Under the pieces are notes generated by a model that was given only the letters and a program-made list of their open reading frames with translations, searched no databases and was not told the origin of the DNA. Below, piece after piece: positions 16,501 through 24,508 of a stretch of 26,784 bases of DNA. Source of the DNA: CALVUJ01 sp045128835 (GTDB lineage: Bacteria; Bacillota_I; Bacilli_A; RFN20; DUOF01); the NCBI GenBank assembly GCA_045128835.1, contig JBGVRX010000024.1:1-26784 (forward strand), in the 5' to 3' direction. Positions within the stretch are counted from its first letter, which is position 1. The number at the start of each line of letters is the position of its first letter. Made by a program: the position numbers and the translations under genes.

Positions 16501-16784
16501 AATCAAGTTATTACTATAAAAATGGTGATAAGAAAGTGTGTGATGCAGGAGAATTTGTATACGAAAAAACAAATTTCTGGGGCAATAGAGTAAAAACTTG
16601 TGTTAGAGATGATAAAGTAAAAAGTAAGCATACACCAATAAGTACTGTTGAAATTGGTGGATCTGATGTTCAATATAACTATTATTCAACAAGTGTTGCT
16701 GTAGCAGAATTAGTTATTGGTATCGACCAAAATGGTGCAGGAACATTTACTATTAATTGGTTAGATCAAACTGCAGCCAGCTAA
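13560..16784 (+). CDS. Large lipoprotein with an internal hydrophobic hairpin, function unknown
   Basis: I do not recognise this 1074-residue protein. The ATG at 13560 is 7 nt after AGGGGG (13547-13552); the ATG at 13524 has no ribosome site. The N-terminus KNKKFVKII, a hydrophobic core and the lipobox L-V-G-C29 make it an exported lipoprotein. Residues 30 to about 510 are hydrophilic. Two Ala/Gly/Val-rich segments follow (about 514-545 and 558-584), split by a short CAPVPGGR turn. About 490 hydrophilic residues complete it, with paired Cys (NYCDQGTYDPKDGMC and, near the end, KVCDAGE). Both large halves should lie outside, with the hairpin dipping into the membrane. No catalytic motif stands out. 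A possible -10 TATATT lies at 13508-13513. The next gene, 29 nt away, is probably a partner. It could be a surface assembly, transport or toxin-like protein; the sequence does not decide. Confidence 0.8.
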   Translation: MFKFLKNKKFVKIISFLLICVFSINLVGCDHENSVSPGKNGGGIKHYSVGVGNDINGYGIYSQSSFDPMTKELFMGYLLSSRSFTLVVLPGKETGNEDNPYELIDAENILFTSAHSGVYDYNELTGNYDNPEYKALMYYVTDLEFVSWLNEFEEGTGFLADAVEFASADVDLEKPERYKCRVLVNLGSGLNATDFCGTYSSSSESLTGGIITNDKAIKYKDNTSIHPFSNAHTGGMIVLFGYGSIEGYMTYEHIREYQGSETANSFDDGNCYYNPGFAGQFDFNEMISVVKKDLIGEDLYSESDFANYASNEGLKSDIVSVYTEKMLIGKKGCARLKETYKLLEQGLLTDNNATSISSLRSTATSKKNSTTGKEQDKWSAIYEMIDMLYSFYSAKTEEQFNIKFASALHTRYNEFKLISNTEVLSSGKSVTSLTSIEFDKALDLVTNGKASKEDYVLLVTAEGFIHDRGTEEDQVVLGASEMMGYAGVMQELIRMDACPNGTIAAEMYNMLANLKIIAGTALAVAGVTAMVIAGVGLFVASVIAKAAALSLCAPVPGGRIAALVLLAIAGLVALAVGLITLFSGLKDKARMKGMGASEENYCKTYAATFNLLFETLTLTVPIYHFNIKKANKGDGDDAISINYCDQGTYDPKDGMCKVYENNVLVSSSKAVSVPMYYYANREQAEKLNLEGMPAILHFKNGELIDSIYGAATPAFIVEALRFWGLLAMRELVYSASLQPNKVLIKHTTNTNARTMKIMEARYCYTTDFEKNLYAVNDDTKDPNDFCYFNSATPITVSVNKTWSGDSSETLIEIDISDKTNITNKLQSLYNDDKLLGYFSELAVYQYNKIKNEMFSSVVTELTGSAIDSYSVNGSGTEVTFVQGGTTTTLNGTMYITGDSVCLVSGSNVYLFKKSGESYIYYGVVATFNSGKDINQLSNELEKYKIGIYEFFSFVVGDMSFDEKTEVKVKLYMTATVKESPQSSYYYKNGDKKVCDAGEFVYEKTNFWGNRVKTCVRDDKVKSKHTPISTVEIGGSDVQYNYYSTSVAVAELVIGIDQNGAGTFTINWLDQTAAS

Positions 16785-16813
16785 TTGAAAGGGTTTCAAA
16801 GGGGGTAATTAAA

Positions 16814-17407
16814 ATGAAAGCAAAGCTAGTAAAAAGATCAGGAGAAACAAAGGAAATGTCATTAGTATTTTCTATAGGATATTTCTTCTTCGGGCCGTTG
16901 TATTATTTGTTTTATAAAATGATATGGAGATTTTTGTTGTTAGCGGTTATTTATGTTTTTGGAATTTGGAAAAATTTAGGTGCAATACTGGTTGATTTCT
17001 TAGTATCTAAAGGTGTTGCGGAAAAATATATTTCTTTCCTTGAAGTTCCTGGTAAATTTTATCTTATTACTTTAGGGGTAATTATTGGATTACATATAGT
17101 ATTATGTTTTATTACACCTAAGATTGTAGTAAAGAAATTATTACGCAAAAAAGGATATGTTCCTTACAGCGATATAGATGCTCAACTTCTTATTAAACAT
17201 TCTTTAGCAAAAGTAGGAACTATGAGTTATTTGGCTAATTATAAACCAGTTCATGGCGTTCAAGGTAAAATCAAAATTGAGAATACTGAAGATTTGAATA
17301 AGAAATTAGAAGAGTTAGCTCAACTTCTAAAAGAAGGTATGATTACAAAAGATGAATATAACAAAAAAAGAGCAGAAGCATTAATGAATGTTGCTGACAA
17401 AAAATAA
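16814..17407 (+). CDS. Small membrane protein with DUF2628-like N-terminus and C-terminal SHOCT domain
   Basis: 197 residues from the ATG at 16814, preceded by AAAGGGGG (16797-16804). The N-terminal part GYFFFGPLYYLFYKMIW (22-38) resembles DUF2628 membrane proteins. Helices follow at about 39-63 and 82-101, then a basic loop KKLLRKKG. Residues 159-192 match a SHOCT domain, the short C-terminal module with L-x-x-L-x-x-L-L-x-x-G-x-I-T-x-x-E-Y. SHOCT is often found at the end of membrane or exported proteins and is thought to mediate oligomerisation. The gene lies 29 nt after the lipoprotein gene and is closed by a strong terminator, so the two form one operon. Function is unknown; a role with the lipoprotein is inference. 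Confidence 0.75.
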   Translation: MKAKLVKRSGETKEMSLVFSIGYFFFGPLYYLFYKMIWRFLLLAVIYVFGIWKNLGAILVDFLVSKGVAEKYISFLEVPGKFYLITLGVIIGLHIVLCFITPKIVVKKLLRKKGYVPYSDIDAQLLIKHSLAKVGTMSYLANYKPVHGVQGKIKIENTEDLNKKLEELAQLLKEGMITKDEYNKKRAEALMNVADKK

Positions 17408-17425
17408 CCTTATTTGAAACTTGTA

Positions 17426-17453
17426 AGAGATTGCGAAAGCAGTCTCTTTTTTT
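17426..17453 (+). terminator. Intrinsic terminator of the lipoprotein/SHOCT operon
   Basis: AGAGATTGC (17426-17434) pairs with GCAGTCTCT (17439-17447), with one T-G pair and a GAAA tetraloop, followed by seven T. Confidence 0.92.
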
Positions 17454-17459
17454 GTAAAC

Positions 17460-17487
17460 AAAAAGCCTCTTAAAATTTTTAAGAGAC
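17460..17487 (-). terminator. Intrinsic terminator of polC
   Basis: On the minus strand GTCTCTTAAAA pairs with TTTTAAGAGGC and runs into TTTTT (17464-17460). The opposite strand also shows a T-rich tail (17488-17498), so it may work both ways. Confidence 0.8.
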
Positions 17488-17496
17488 TTTATTTTT

Positions 17497-20400
17497 TTAG
17501 AATAATTTTAATTCCAATTGATTTCTTGGTTGCATATCCTTTAAAACACCCAATTTTTCAAGCATTTTAATGTTTGTACCGTTTAATTGTGTTCTAGCAG
17601 TTAAATCCTCAATCGATAGAAATTCGCCGTTTTTACGGGCTTCTATGACAGTTCTAGCTGCGGCTTCTCCTAATCCATCGATTGCACTGAATGGAGGAAT
17701 AAGAGATTTTGTTTCGTGATCTACTATAAACTTTTTAGAATCAGATTTATATAAATCTATATTAGAGAATGTATATCCTCTAGCAGTCATTTCTATCGCA
17801 CTTTCTAAAGTTATTAATAAACTTTCTTCTTTATTCGTAACATCTCTAGCAGTAGTGTAATTAGCTTTACGAGCTTGGATGTCTAAAAATTTAGCTTTTA
17901 TAGCTTCTTTGCCACTAATCATTGTTTCAATATCATATGCATCACATCTAGTTGTAAAATACACAGCATAGTATTCTAAAGGACGGTAAACTTTGTACCA
18001 AGCAACTCTCATTGCCATAGTAACATAAGCAACCGCATGGGCTTTAGGGAACATATATTTTATCTTTTTACATGATGCAATGTACCAATCAGGAACATTG
18101 TTAGAAATCATGGCTTCTTCAAATTCTGGGCTCAATCCCTTACCTTTACGAACAGATTCCATTATTTTAAAAGACATAGATGGTTCTAATCCCATTTTAA
18201 TTAATTCAACCATGATATCATCACGACATCCAATAACGTTCATTAGCTTACATGTTTTGTTATTAATTAACTCTTGAGCGTTATTATTCCATACATCTGT
18301 ACCATGTGATAATCCTGAGATTTGAACTAATTCCGCGAAACTAGTTGGTTGACATTCTAATACCATTTTTCTAACGAAGTTAGTACCGAACTCAGGAATT
18401 CCTACGACACCATTTTCATTCAGAATATCTTCTTTAGTAACTCCTAGTGCTTCACAACTTGTAAATAAGGAAATTACTTTTTTGTCACTGCAGTCAATGT
18501 CTTTAGGATCAATATTTGTTATATCGTGTAACATTCTTAATGCAGTTGGGTCTACGTGACCTAGAATATCTAGTTTTAGTACATTATCATGTATAGCATG
18601 GAAATCAAAGTGTGTAGTTTTCCAGTTTGCATCTAGTGAATCAGCAGGGTATTGAATTGGAGTAAAATCTGCGAATTCCATATAATTAGGAATAACTATA
18701 ATACCACCTGGGTGTTGACCGGTAGTTCTTTTTATTCCTTCACATCCCATAGCAATTCTTCTCATTTCTGCTTTTCTTACAAGATTTTCTTTTCCAATTT
18801 CTTCAAAATATCCTTTAACATAACCATAGGCAGTTTTTTCAGCGACAGTACCGATTGTTCCGGCACGATATACATTATCTTCACCGAATAATACTTTTGT
18901 ATAATCATGTGCTTTAGGTTGATAATCTCCAGAGAAGTTTAAATCTATATCGGGAACTTTATCTCCTTTGAATCCTAAGAATGTTTCAAATGGGATGTTG
19001 TGTCCTTCTCCACGCATAACCATTCCACATTTAGGACACACTTTTTCAGGTAAGTCATAACCACTGTAAACTCCGTCAGGTAAGTTTTCAAATTCGCTAT
19101 GTTTACAATTATCACAAATATAGTGCGGAGGAAGTGAGTTAACTTCAGTAATTCCTGTGAAGTGCGCAACTAATGAAGAACCTACAGATCCACGTGATCC
19201 TACGATATATCCATCTTCATTTGATTTTTTAACTAGTTTATAAGCAATATAGTACATTACGGCAAATCCATTACCAATAATACTGTTTAGTTCTTTTTCT
19301 ACTCTTTTTTCTACTATTTCAGGTAAATTTTCACCATATAATCTGTGTGCTGTATCCCAACAAATCTTAGTTAATTCTTCTTTATCTCCTTCAATTCTAG
19401 GAGGATAAGTTCCATCTTTTAATGGTATTACTTTTTCTATTGAATCAGCGATAGCATTAGTATTTGTAACTACTATTTCATATGCTAAATCTTTATCCAA
19501 GAAATCAAAGGCATCCAGCATTTCGTTTGTTGTTCTTAAATGTTGATTAGGATTTTCCTTAACTCTTTTTTTGTAGTCATATAATGGATGGTGTTTACCT
19601 CCGATAGCTTGCGCAGTTATGTAAACGTCTCTAAATATTTTTTGTTTAGGAGTTACATAGTGAGCATCACTTGTTGCTACTACAGGTATTTTTAATTCTT
19701 TTCCGGCATCAATTATGAAATTGATTATCTTTTTTAATGTATCTACGCCGTCTACAGATCCTGTATCGACTAGATATGAATAGTTGTCTAAAGGTTGTAC
19801 TTCTAGAAAATCGTAGAATTTGGCTGTTTCAAGTAAATCTTCATGGTTTCTAGTTGATGCTATATCAAATACTTCACCTTTATAACAAGCACTTCCTAAT
19901 AATAGATTTTGTCTATATTCTTGTAATACTTTTCTTGGTATTAAAGGAACTTCATTGTAGTATTGTACATTTGACATAGATACTAATTTATATAAATCCT
20001 TAACGCCATCTTGATTTTTTACAAGAACATTGACATGGAAAGGTCTTTTCTTTAAATTGTCATAGTCTTGTAATGTTTCTATATCTTCATGCGTTTTTAT
20101 GCCTCTATTATGTACTATTTCGTTTAACATAACTTCAAATACGTTAGCAAGTACATTAGCATCGTAATCCGCTCTATGGGCTGTTTCTTCATCATAATCA
20201 ATGTTAAATCTGCGGGCAATTGCTCCTAATGTATGAGAACGATGTTCGCTATATAAATATCTAGAAAGTGGTAATGTATCAATAACAGGGTTTGTAAGTT
20301 TAGGAAACCCTAATCTGTTTATTGCTTCTTTAACGAAGGAAACGTCGAATATACCGTTATGTGCAACTAAGATGCAGCCTTTTGAAAATTCTAAAAATTT

Positions 20401-21810
20401 TGCAATGGCTTCTTTTAAACTTAATCCACCTTCAACATCTTTATTTGTTATACCTGTTAATTGGGTAGTGAAGGCACTTAGAGGTTTTCCAGGATTAACG
20501 AAAGTTTGGAATGAATCTTCTTGCATTCCATTTTTCATTTTTACAGCACCTATTTCGATGATTTCTTCCATTCTTGATGAAAGTCCAGTTGTTTCTAAGT
20601 CGAATGAAACATAAGTGGCACCCTCAAGTTCAACGTTACTAGGATTCAATATATGTTTGCTATATTCTTCTATAACGTATGCTTCAAGCCCGTATAATAC
20701 TTTAATATCTTTACCTCTAGATGCATTATTAGCGTCAGGATATGCTTGAACTACACCATGGTCAGTTATAGCGATAGCTTTGTGTCCCCATTCTATAGCT
20801 TGTTTAATATAATCGCTTGCGTCTACTACTCCATCCATATTAGACATTTTTGTATGTGCATGCAATTCAACTCTTTTTACTTCTGCTGTATCTAAGATCT
20901 TTTCGTTTACTTCTATTTTTTCAATTGAGTTTGCAGTTAAAACATCTTCTTTTTCATAGTTATCATAGTTTACGCTACCTCTTATTCTAACCCAAGTTCC
21001 AACTTTGATATCTTTTAATGTTTCTCTAGTTAAACGAGAACTTTCAAAACATTTAACACTGATAGAATCATTGTAATCTGTTATGTAGTAACTCATTATA
21101 AGTCTATTGTTGTATTCTTTTTCTTCTAGAGCAAATACTTTTCCTGACACTAAAATGTTTTTATCGTTTTGTGTTAAGGCTGCAATTTGAACTTCATCTT
21201 CTGCTTTAGTGTAGTATTTGTTTTGGATTTGACTAGAATCTATTTCTCTTTTTACGATTTGTGGTTCTTTAGGAATAGAACTTTTAACTATTTCATCAAT
21301 TTCAGCTTCGAATTCTTTTTTTACATCAGCTTTTGCAGTTTTATCAACTGTGAATTCTAATATTTTGTTTGTCCCTAGTGAATTATAAATGTTTTGGAAA
21401 TCTTTTTTATATAGCAAAAAAGAATCTCTTTGCATATCACTATTAAAGATAAAGTTTATTTTATTGCTAGTTGTCTCTATGCCAATATTTTTTATTGATT
21501 GAACCATTGCGATATTTTTGTATTTTACTAAAATAACTTTATTGAAAATTTCTTTTAAGTATGTACTTCCCATTAAAGTTTCGTGTTGGATTATGTTGAA
21601 TGAAAAGTCATAAGTGTTTTTTGTGTTCTTTAACTTTTCTATAACAAAATACAACGATGGATCACACAATTTATCAAAAGAAATATCTATTATAAACTTT
21701 TGTAAAGAAGTTATATATGTTGCATTAGCCAATTTTGCTTCTTCAAATAGTTCTAATTCACTGTCTCTCAACTTAAATATTGCTAAAAAATCTTTTAATT
21801 TTGAATCCAC
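17497..21810 (-). CDS. polC: DNA polymerase III PolC-type catalytic subunit
   Basis: The replicative polymerase of low-GC Gram-positives; 1437 residues, the same length as Bacillus PolC. Order seen: N-terminal domain; OB-fold (about 200-300) around ILVSGKV and WVRIRGSV; first PHP part with HAHTKMSNMDG (about 317); inserted DnaQ-type 3'-5' exonuclease from DLETTGLS (about 403) to HRADYDANVL (about 541); second PHP part; then the polymerase core with GSRGSVGSS, a Cys zinc knuckle (CDNC and CPKCG, about 923-927) and the catalytic PDIDLNFSG (about 950). A C-terminal helix-hairpin-helix and tail follow. The start is GTG, with AGGTGAT just upstream inside the 15-nt gap after rseP. It is the last gene of the cdsA-rseP-polC unit; proS, often between rseP and polC, is missing. 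Confidence 0.98.
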   Translation of the reverse strand: MDSKLKDFLAIFKLRDSELELFEEAKLANATYITSLQKFIIDISFDKLCDPSLYFVIEKLKNTKNTYDFSFNIIQHETLMGSTYLKEIFNKVILVKYKNIAMVQSIKNIGIETTSNKINFIFNSDMQRDSFLLYKKDFQNIYNSLGTNKILEFTVDKTAKADVKKEFEAEIDEIVKSSIPKEPQIVKREIDSSQIQNKYYTKAEDEVQIAALTQNDKNILVSGKVFALEEKEYNNRLIMSYYITDYNDSISVKCFESSRLTRETLKDIKVGTWVRIRGSVNYDNYEKEDVLTANSIEKIEVNEKILDTAEVKRVELHAHTKMSNMDGVVDASDYIKQAIEWGHKAIAITDHGVVQAYPDANNASRGKDIKVLYGLEAYVIEEYSKHILNPSNVELEGATYVSFDLETTGLSSRMEEIIEIGAVKMKNGMQEDSFQTFVNPGKPLSAFTTQLTGITNKDVEGGLSLKEAIAKFLEFSKGCILVAHNGIFDVSFVKEAINRLGFPKLTNPVIDTLPLSRYLYSEHRSHTLGAIARRFNIDYDEETAHRADYDANVLANVFEVMLNEIVHNRGIKTHEDIETLQDYDNLKKRPFHVNVLVKNQDGVKDLYKLVSMSNVQYYNEVPLIPRKVLQEYRQNLLLGSACYKGEVFDIASTRNHEDLLETAKFYDFLEVQPLDNYSYLVDTGSVDGVDTLKKIINFIIDAGKELKIPVVATSDAHYVTPKQKIFRDVYITAQAIGGKHHPLYDYKKRVKENPNQHLRTTNEMLDAFDFLDKDLAYEIVVTNTNAIADSIEKVIPLKDGTYPPRIEGDKEELTKICWDTAHRLYGENLPEIVEKRVEKELNSIIGNGFAVMYYIAYKLVKKSNEDGYIVGSRGSVGSSLVAHFTGITEVNSLPPHYICDNCKHSEFENLPDGVYSGYDLPEKVCPKCGMVMRGEGHNIPFETFLGFKGDKVPDIDLNFSGDYQPKAHDYTKVLFGEDNVYRAGTIGTVAEKTAYGYVKGYFEEIGKENLVRKAEMRRIAMGCEGIKRTTGQHPGGIIVIPNYMEFADFTPIQYPADSLDANWKTTHFDFHAIHDNVLKLDILGHVDPTALRMLHDITNIDPKDIDCSDKKVISLFTSCEALGVTKEDILNENGVVGIPEFGTNFVRKMVLECQPTSFAELVQISGLSHGTDVWNNNAQELINNKTCKLMNVIGCRDDIMVELIKMGLEPSMSFKIMESVRKGKGLSPEFEEAMISNNVPDWYIASCKKIKYMFPKAHAVAYVTMAMRVAWYKVYRPLEYYAVYFTTRCDAYDIETMISGKEAIKAKFLDIQARKANYTTARDVTNKEESLLITLESAIEMTARGYTFSNIDLYKSDSKKFIVDHETKSLIPPFSAIDGLGEAAARTVIEARKNGEFLSIEDLTARTQLNGTNIKMLEKLGVLKDMQPRNQLELKLF

Positions 21811-21825
21811 TTAAATCACCTACTT

Positions 21826-22944
21826 CTAAAACAGCATAAATATATCCTTGAATGTAACAACAATCATTAAACCGAATAAAAAGAACATTCCTACCATGTT
21901 TACATAACTTTCAATTTTTGTATTAAATTTCTTTCTAACAATTGCTTCTCCAATTGATATATAAAATCTAGCGCCATCTAATCCTGGAATTGGAAGAAGA
22001 TTGAAAAAGCCTAAGTTAACAGAAATTATAGCTAAGAACCAAATGTATGAAAGAACACCTTCGCTAGCCATTTGAGCACTTACTGTATAAACTTGAACTG
22101 GTCCTCCTACTTGGCTAAAACCTTCTTTAGTAAATAGAGAGCCAACTGCTTGGAACATCAAAACAATGATGTCTCCAAAAGTTTCAAAAGTAAGACCTAT
22201 TCCTTCAAAGAAACCAGGTGTTACTAAATAAGCACTTAAACCTAAGATAGCAGCACTTTCAGTTTCGGAATCATAACTTCTAGTTAATGTTGCAGTTTTT
22301 AATTCATCCTCATGATAATAGGTAACAACAACTTCTTGTGTTTTTCCTTCCTCATTTGGGGTTTGAGTATTAACTATTTTAACTAGTTCGCTAATTGTTT
22401 CAATTTGACAAGGAGTATTTGTACAGCTACTGTATATTTCTTCACCATTAAGCTTAACGCTATTTTTTGTTATAGAAACAATTTTATCTCCGCTTCTTAA
22501 TCCAGCTGTATAAGCAATAGAATCTCTTTCTATTGTTATTCTATTATCGTTAGAATTAACTCCACTTGCAAAAATATAGATGGCAATTAAAATGATTGAA
22601 AAAATGAAATTGAAAGTAACACCCGCAACAGTAACAATTGCACGTTTCCAAGCGCTTATTCCATTTATTGTTCTTTCATAAGGGATATTTAATTCTTTTT
22701 CTTTTTCATCGCCTTCTACTTCACCAGCCATAGCCACATATCCACCGATTGGTAACCATCTTAATGAATATGTAGTTTCAGGATCTTTTTTGAATTTTTT
22801 GCTTACTATAGAAGGACCCATACCTAAAGAGAATTCCATACAATAAACTTTAAATATTTTCGCGAACAAAAAGTGCCCAAATTCATGGACAAAAATAAGC
22901 AATGATAATGCTATTAAAAACAATAATAAGTTAAAAATAAACAT
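21826..22944 (-). CDS. rseP: RIP metalloprotease RseP/RasP (site-2 protease, M50)
   Basis: A polytopic membrane protease that cuts substrates inside the bilayer, such as anti-sigma factors and remnant signal peptides. The 372-residue chain has HEFGH (20-24) in the first helix with the zinc ligands, GMGPSI and RWLPIGGYV in the loop after it, and a second helix (about 104-128). A PDZ domain covers about 130-240 and carries an insertion with a C-x4-C pair (SSCTNTPC). Near the end is NLLPIPGLDGARF (about 313-325), whose Asp is the third ligand, followed by a last helix. AAAGGGTG precedes the ATG. It is 19 nt after cdsA and 15 nt before polC, so the three are co-transcribed. Confidence 0.96.
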   Translation of the reverse strand: MFIFNLLLFLIALSLLIFVHEFGHFLFAKIFKVYCMEFSLGMGPSIVSKKFKKDPETTYSLRWLPIGGYVAMAGEVEGDEKEKELNIPYERTINGISAWKRAIVTVAGVTFNFIFSIILIAIYIFASGVNSNDNRITIERDSIAYTAGLRSGDKIVSITKNSVKLNGEEIYSSCTNTPCQIETISELVKIVNTQTPNEEGKTQEVVVTYYHEDELKTATLTRSYDSETESAAILGLSAYLVTPGFFEGIGLTFETFGDIIVLMFQAVGSLFTKEGFSQVGGPVQVYTVSAQMASEGVLSYIWFLAIISVNLGFFNLLPIPGLDGARFYISIGEAIVRKKFNTKIESYVNMVGMFFLFGLMIVVTFKDIFMLF

Positions 22945-22963
22945 TTTAGCACCCTTTCTTTTA

Positions 22964-23812
22964 TTATAAAGCTAGTAGTAGAACAAATAAAATTTGAAAT
23001 ATAATGCTGTTGAAACAAACACTATCAATTCTATCTGTTAATCCACCGTGTCCTGGAAGTAAATTTCCAAAGTCTTTTATTTCGTAGTTTCTTTTAATCA
23101 TACTGAAAACTAAATCTCCAAGTTGACCTATAACTGTTAGACCTAAAGTAATTAATAATACTTTAAATGGAGCAACTAGAGTTAGATTTGTATTGAACGC
23201 TAAGTTAAGAATGTTAGTTGTGTTTTCTGCTTCAAAAATAGGAAAGAACCAGTTGAAAACAAATCCTAGAACTAATGCACAAACAATACCACCAATAGAT
23301 CCTTCAATTGATTTTTTTGGAGATATTCTTGGGTTTAATTTGTGTTTTCCAAATTTACATCCGATGAACAATGCAAATACATCAACTGCACAAGTAGTAA
23401 GTAATAAATAAGTTAGAGCATTTGCATTATCGTTAATGCTTCTAACATAGAAAATACTCATACTAAAAAGATTCATTAGGATGGCAAAAACGCTCAAGAA
23501 AGTAGCCTCTCTAAATTCAAGTTTTTCAGTCCACACAGCAATTGTATAATAAATTAAAATTGGTAGGAAAACAGTTATAATTGGCAAGTATAAAGTAGAA
23601 CTTACATTAAAATAATTGTAAATTGATATTCCACCAATAAGTAATATGTTTAGTATTTTTATCCATAGAGGATTATTTTTCATACTGCTTACTTCATAAG
23701 CTACTCCTCCTAGTAGTAAAGTTATTCCTATTAAAAAAGGAATATTCCCAAGAAGTATTAAAGGAATAACAATAATTCCAATTAGTAAGCCAGTTATTAT
23801 TCTATTTTTCAT
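22964..23812 (-). CDS. cdsA: Phosphatidate cytidylyltransferase
   Basis: It makes CDP-diacylglycerol from CTP and phosphatidic acid, the precursor of phosphatidylglycerol and cardiolipin. The start is set at 23812 because GTGAGGT (23820-23826) is well spaced before it; a longer frame to 23848 would run through the -10 element. The 282 residues form about eight membrane helices. SPKKSIEGSIGG (loop) and the C-terminal CDS signature S-x(8)-K-D-x(4)-PGHGG-x-x-DR-x-D are complete. Its own extended -10 and the terminator behind frr make it the first gene of a cdsA-rseP-polC transcript. uppS upstream and dxr downstream, both usual in Firmicutes, are absent. Confidence 0.96.
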   Translation of the reverse strand: MKNRIITGLLIGIIVIPLILLGNIPFLIGITLLLGGVAYEVSSMKNNPLWIKILNILLIGGISIYNYFNVSSTLYLPIITVFLPILIYYTIAVWTEKLEFREATFLSVFAILMNLFSMSIFYVRSINDNANALTYLLLTTCAVDVFALFIGCKFGKHKLNPRISPKKSIEGSIGGIVCALVLGFVFNWFFPIFEAENTTNILNLAFNTNLTLVAPFKVLLITLGLTVIGQLGDLVFSMIKRNYEIKDFGNLLPGHGGLTDRIDSVCFNSIIFQILFVLLLAL

Positions 23813-23836
23813 ATATAAGACCTCACATTCTTTAAT

Positions 23837-23845
23837 ATAATACCA
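23837..23845 (-). promoter_or_regulatory. Extended -10 promoter of cdsA-rseP-polC
   Basis: TGG-TATTAT on the minus strand in the gap after the frr terminator. The start would fall near 23830, giving a leader of about 18 nt with GTGAGGT in it. No clear -35 is seen. Confidence 0.5.
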
Positions 23846-23880
23846 CAAAAATACTTAATAGTAACTTAAAATATTATTTT

Positions 23881-23898
23881 CTTATATTAAAATATAAG
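23881..23898. repeat. Palindrome between the frr terminator and the cdsA promoter
   Basis: CTTATATT (23881-23888) and AATATAAG (23891-23898) are a perfect 8-bp inverted repeat with AA between. It could be an operator or a second weak hairpin. Confidence 0.5.
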
Positions 23899-23929
23899 AA
23901 AAATAAAAAGGAGTATTTCACTACTCCTT
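23899..23929 (-). terminator. Intrinsic terminator after frr
   Basis: On the minus strand AAGGAGTA pairs with TACTCCTT (stems 23922-23929 and 23908-23915) around GTGAAA and runs into TTTATTTTT. Confidence 0.9.
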
Positions 23930-23955
23930 AATTATTATATGTTGTATAAGAACAA

Positions 23956-24501
23956 TTAAATGCTCATTATATCTTTTTCTTTATCTTTAGCGATTAAATC
24001 AATTTTCTTAACGAATTCATCAGTTAATTTTTGAATGTCAGTTTCTAAACCTTTTCTACTATCTTCAGAAATTTCCTTATTTTTCTTAACTGTGTCATTA
24101 GCATCTCTTCTAATGTTTCTGATAGAAACTTTAGCGTCTTCTGCATAACGAGATACTTGTTTACAAAGTTCTTTTCTTCTTTCTTCTGTTAAAGCAGGGA
24201 TTATAATTCTAACAACTGTACCATCATTATTTGGTGTTAATCCGATATTAGCTTCAACGATAGCTTTTTCGATATCCTTTAAAGTGCTCTTTTCGTAAGG
24301 TTTAATAAGTAACATTCTAGGCTCTGGTACAGAAATAGAAGCAACTTGATTTAATGGAGTTTTAAATCCATAGTACATTACTTCGATTCTATCAAGGATG
24401 CTAGCGCTAGCAACACCAGTTCTAACTGTTGATAATTCTCCTTCGAAAGACTCAACTGATTTAGCCATTTTACTTTTTGTTTGTTCAATTAAATTATCCA
24501 T
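23956..24501 (-). CDS. frr: Ribosome recycling factor
   Basis: With EF-G it splits post-termination ribosomes. 181 residues, near the usual 185. The family's central RTGVASASILDRIEVMYYG (27-45), PLNQVASISVPEPRML and NIGLTPNNDGTVVRI are visible, as is the C-terminal coiled coil. AGGAGAGGAA overlaps the pyrH stop and lies 7 nt into the gap, so frr is coupled to pyrH. A terminator follows, which ends the transcript before cdsA. Confidence 0.98.
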   Translation of the reverse strand: MDNLIEQTKSKMAKSVESFEGELSTVRTGVASASILDRIEVMYYGFKTPLNQVASISVPEPRMLLIKPYEKSTLKDIEKAIVEANIGLTPNNDGTVVRIIIPALTEERRKELCKQVSRYAEDAKVSIRNIRRDANDTVKKNKEISEDSRKGLETDIQKLTDEFVKKIDLIAKDKEKDIMSI

Positions 24502-24508
24502 ATTTCTC

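Noticed and set aside
23813..23955. Hidden or broken uppS between frr and cdsA
   Set aside because: The 143-nt gap holds only a terminator, a palindrome and a promoter; no uppS-like codons in any frame.
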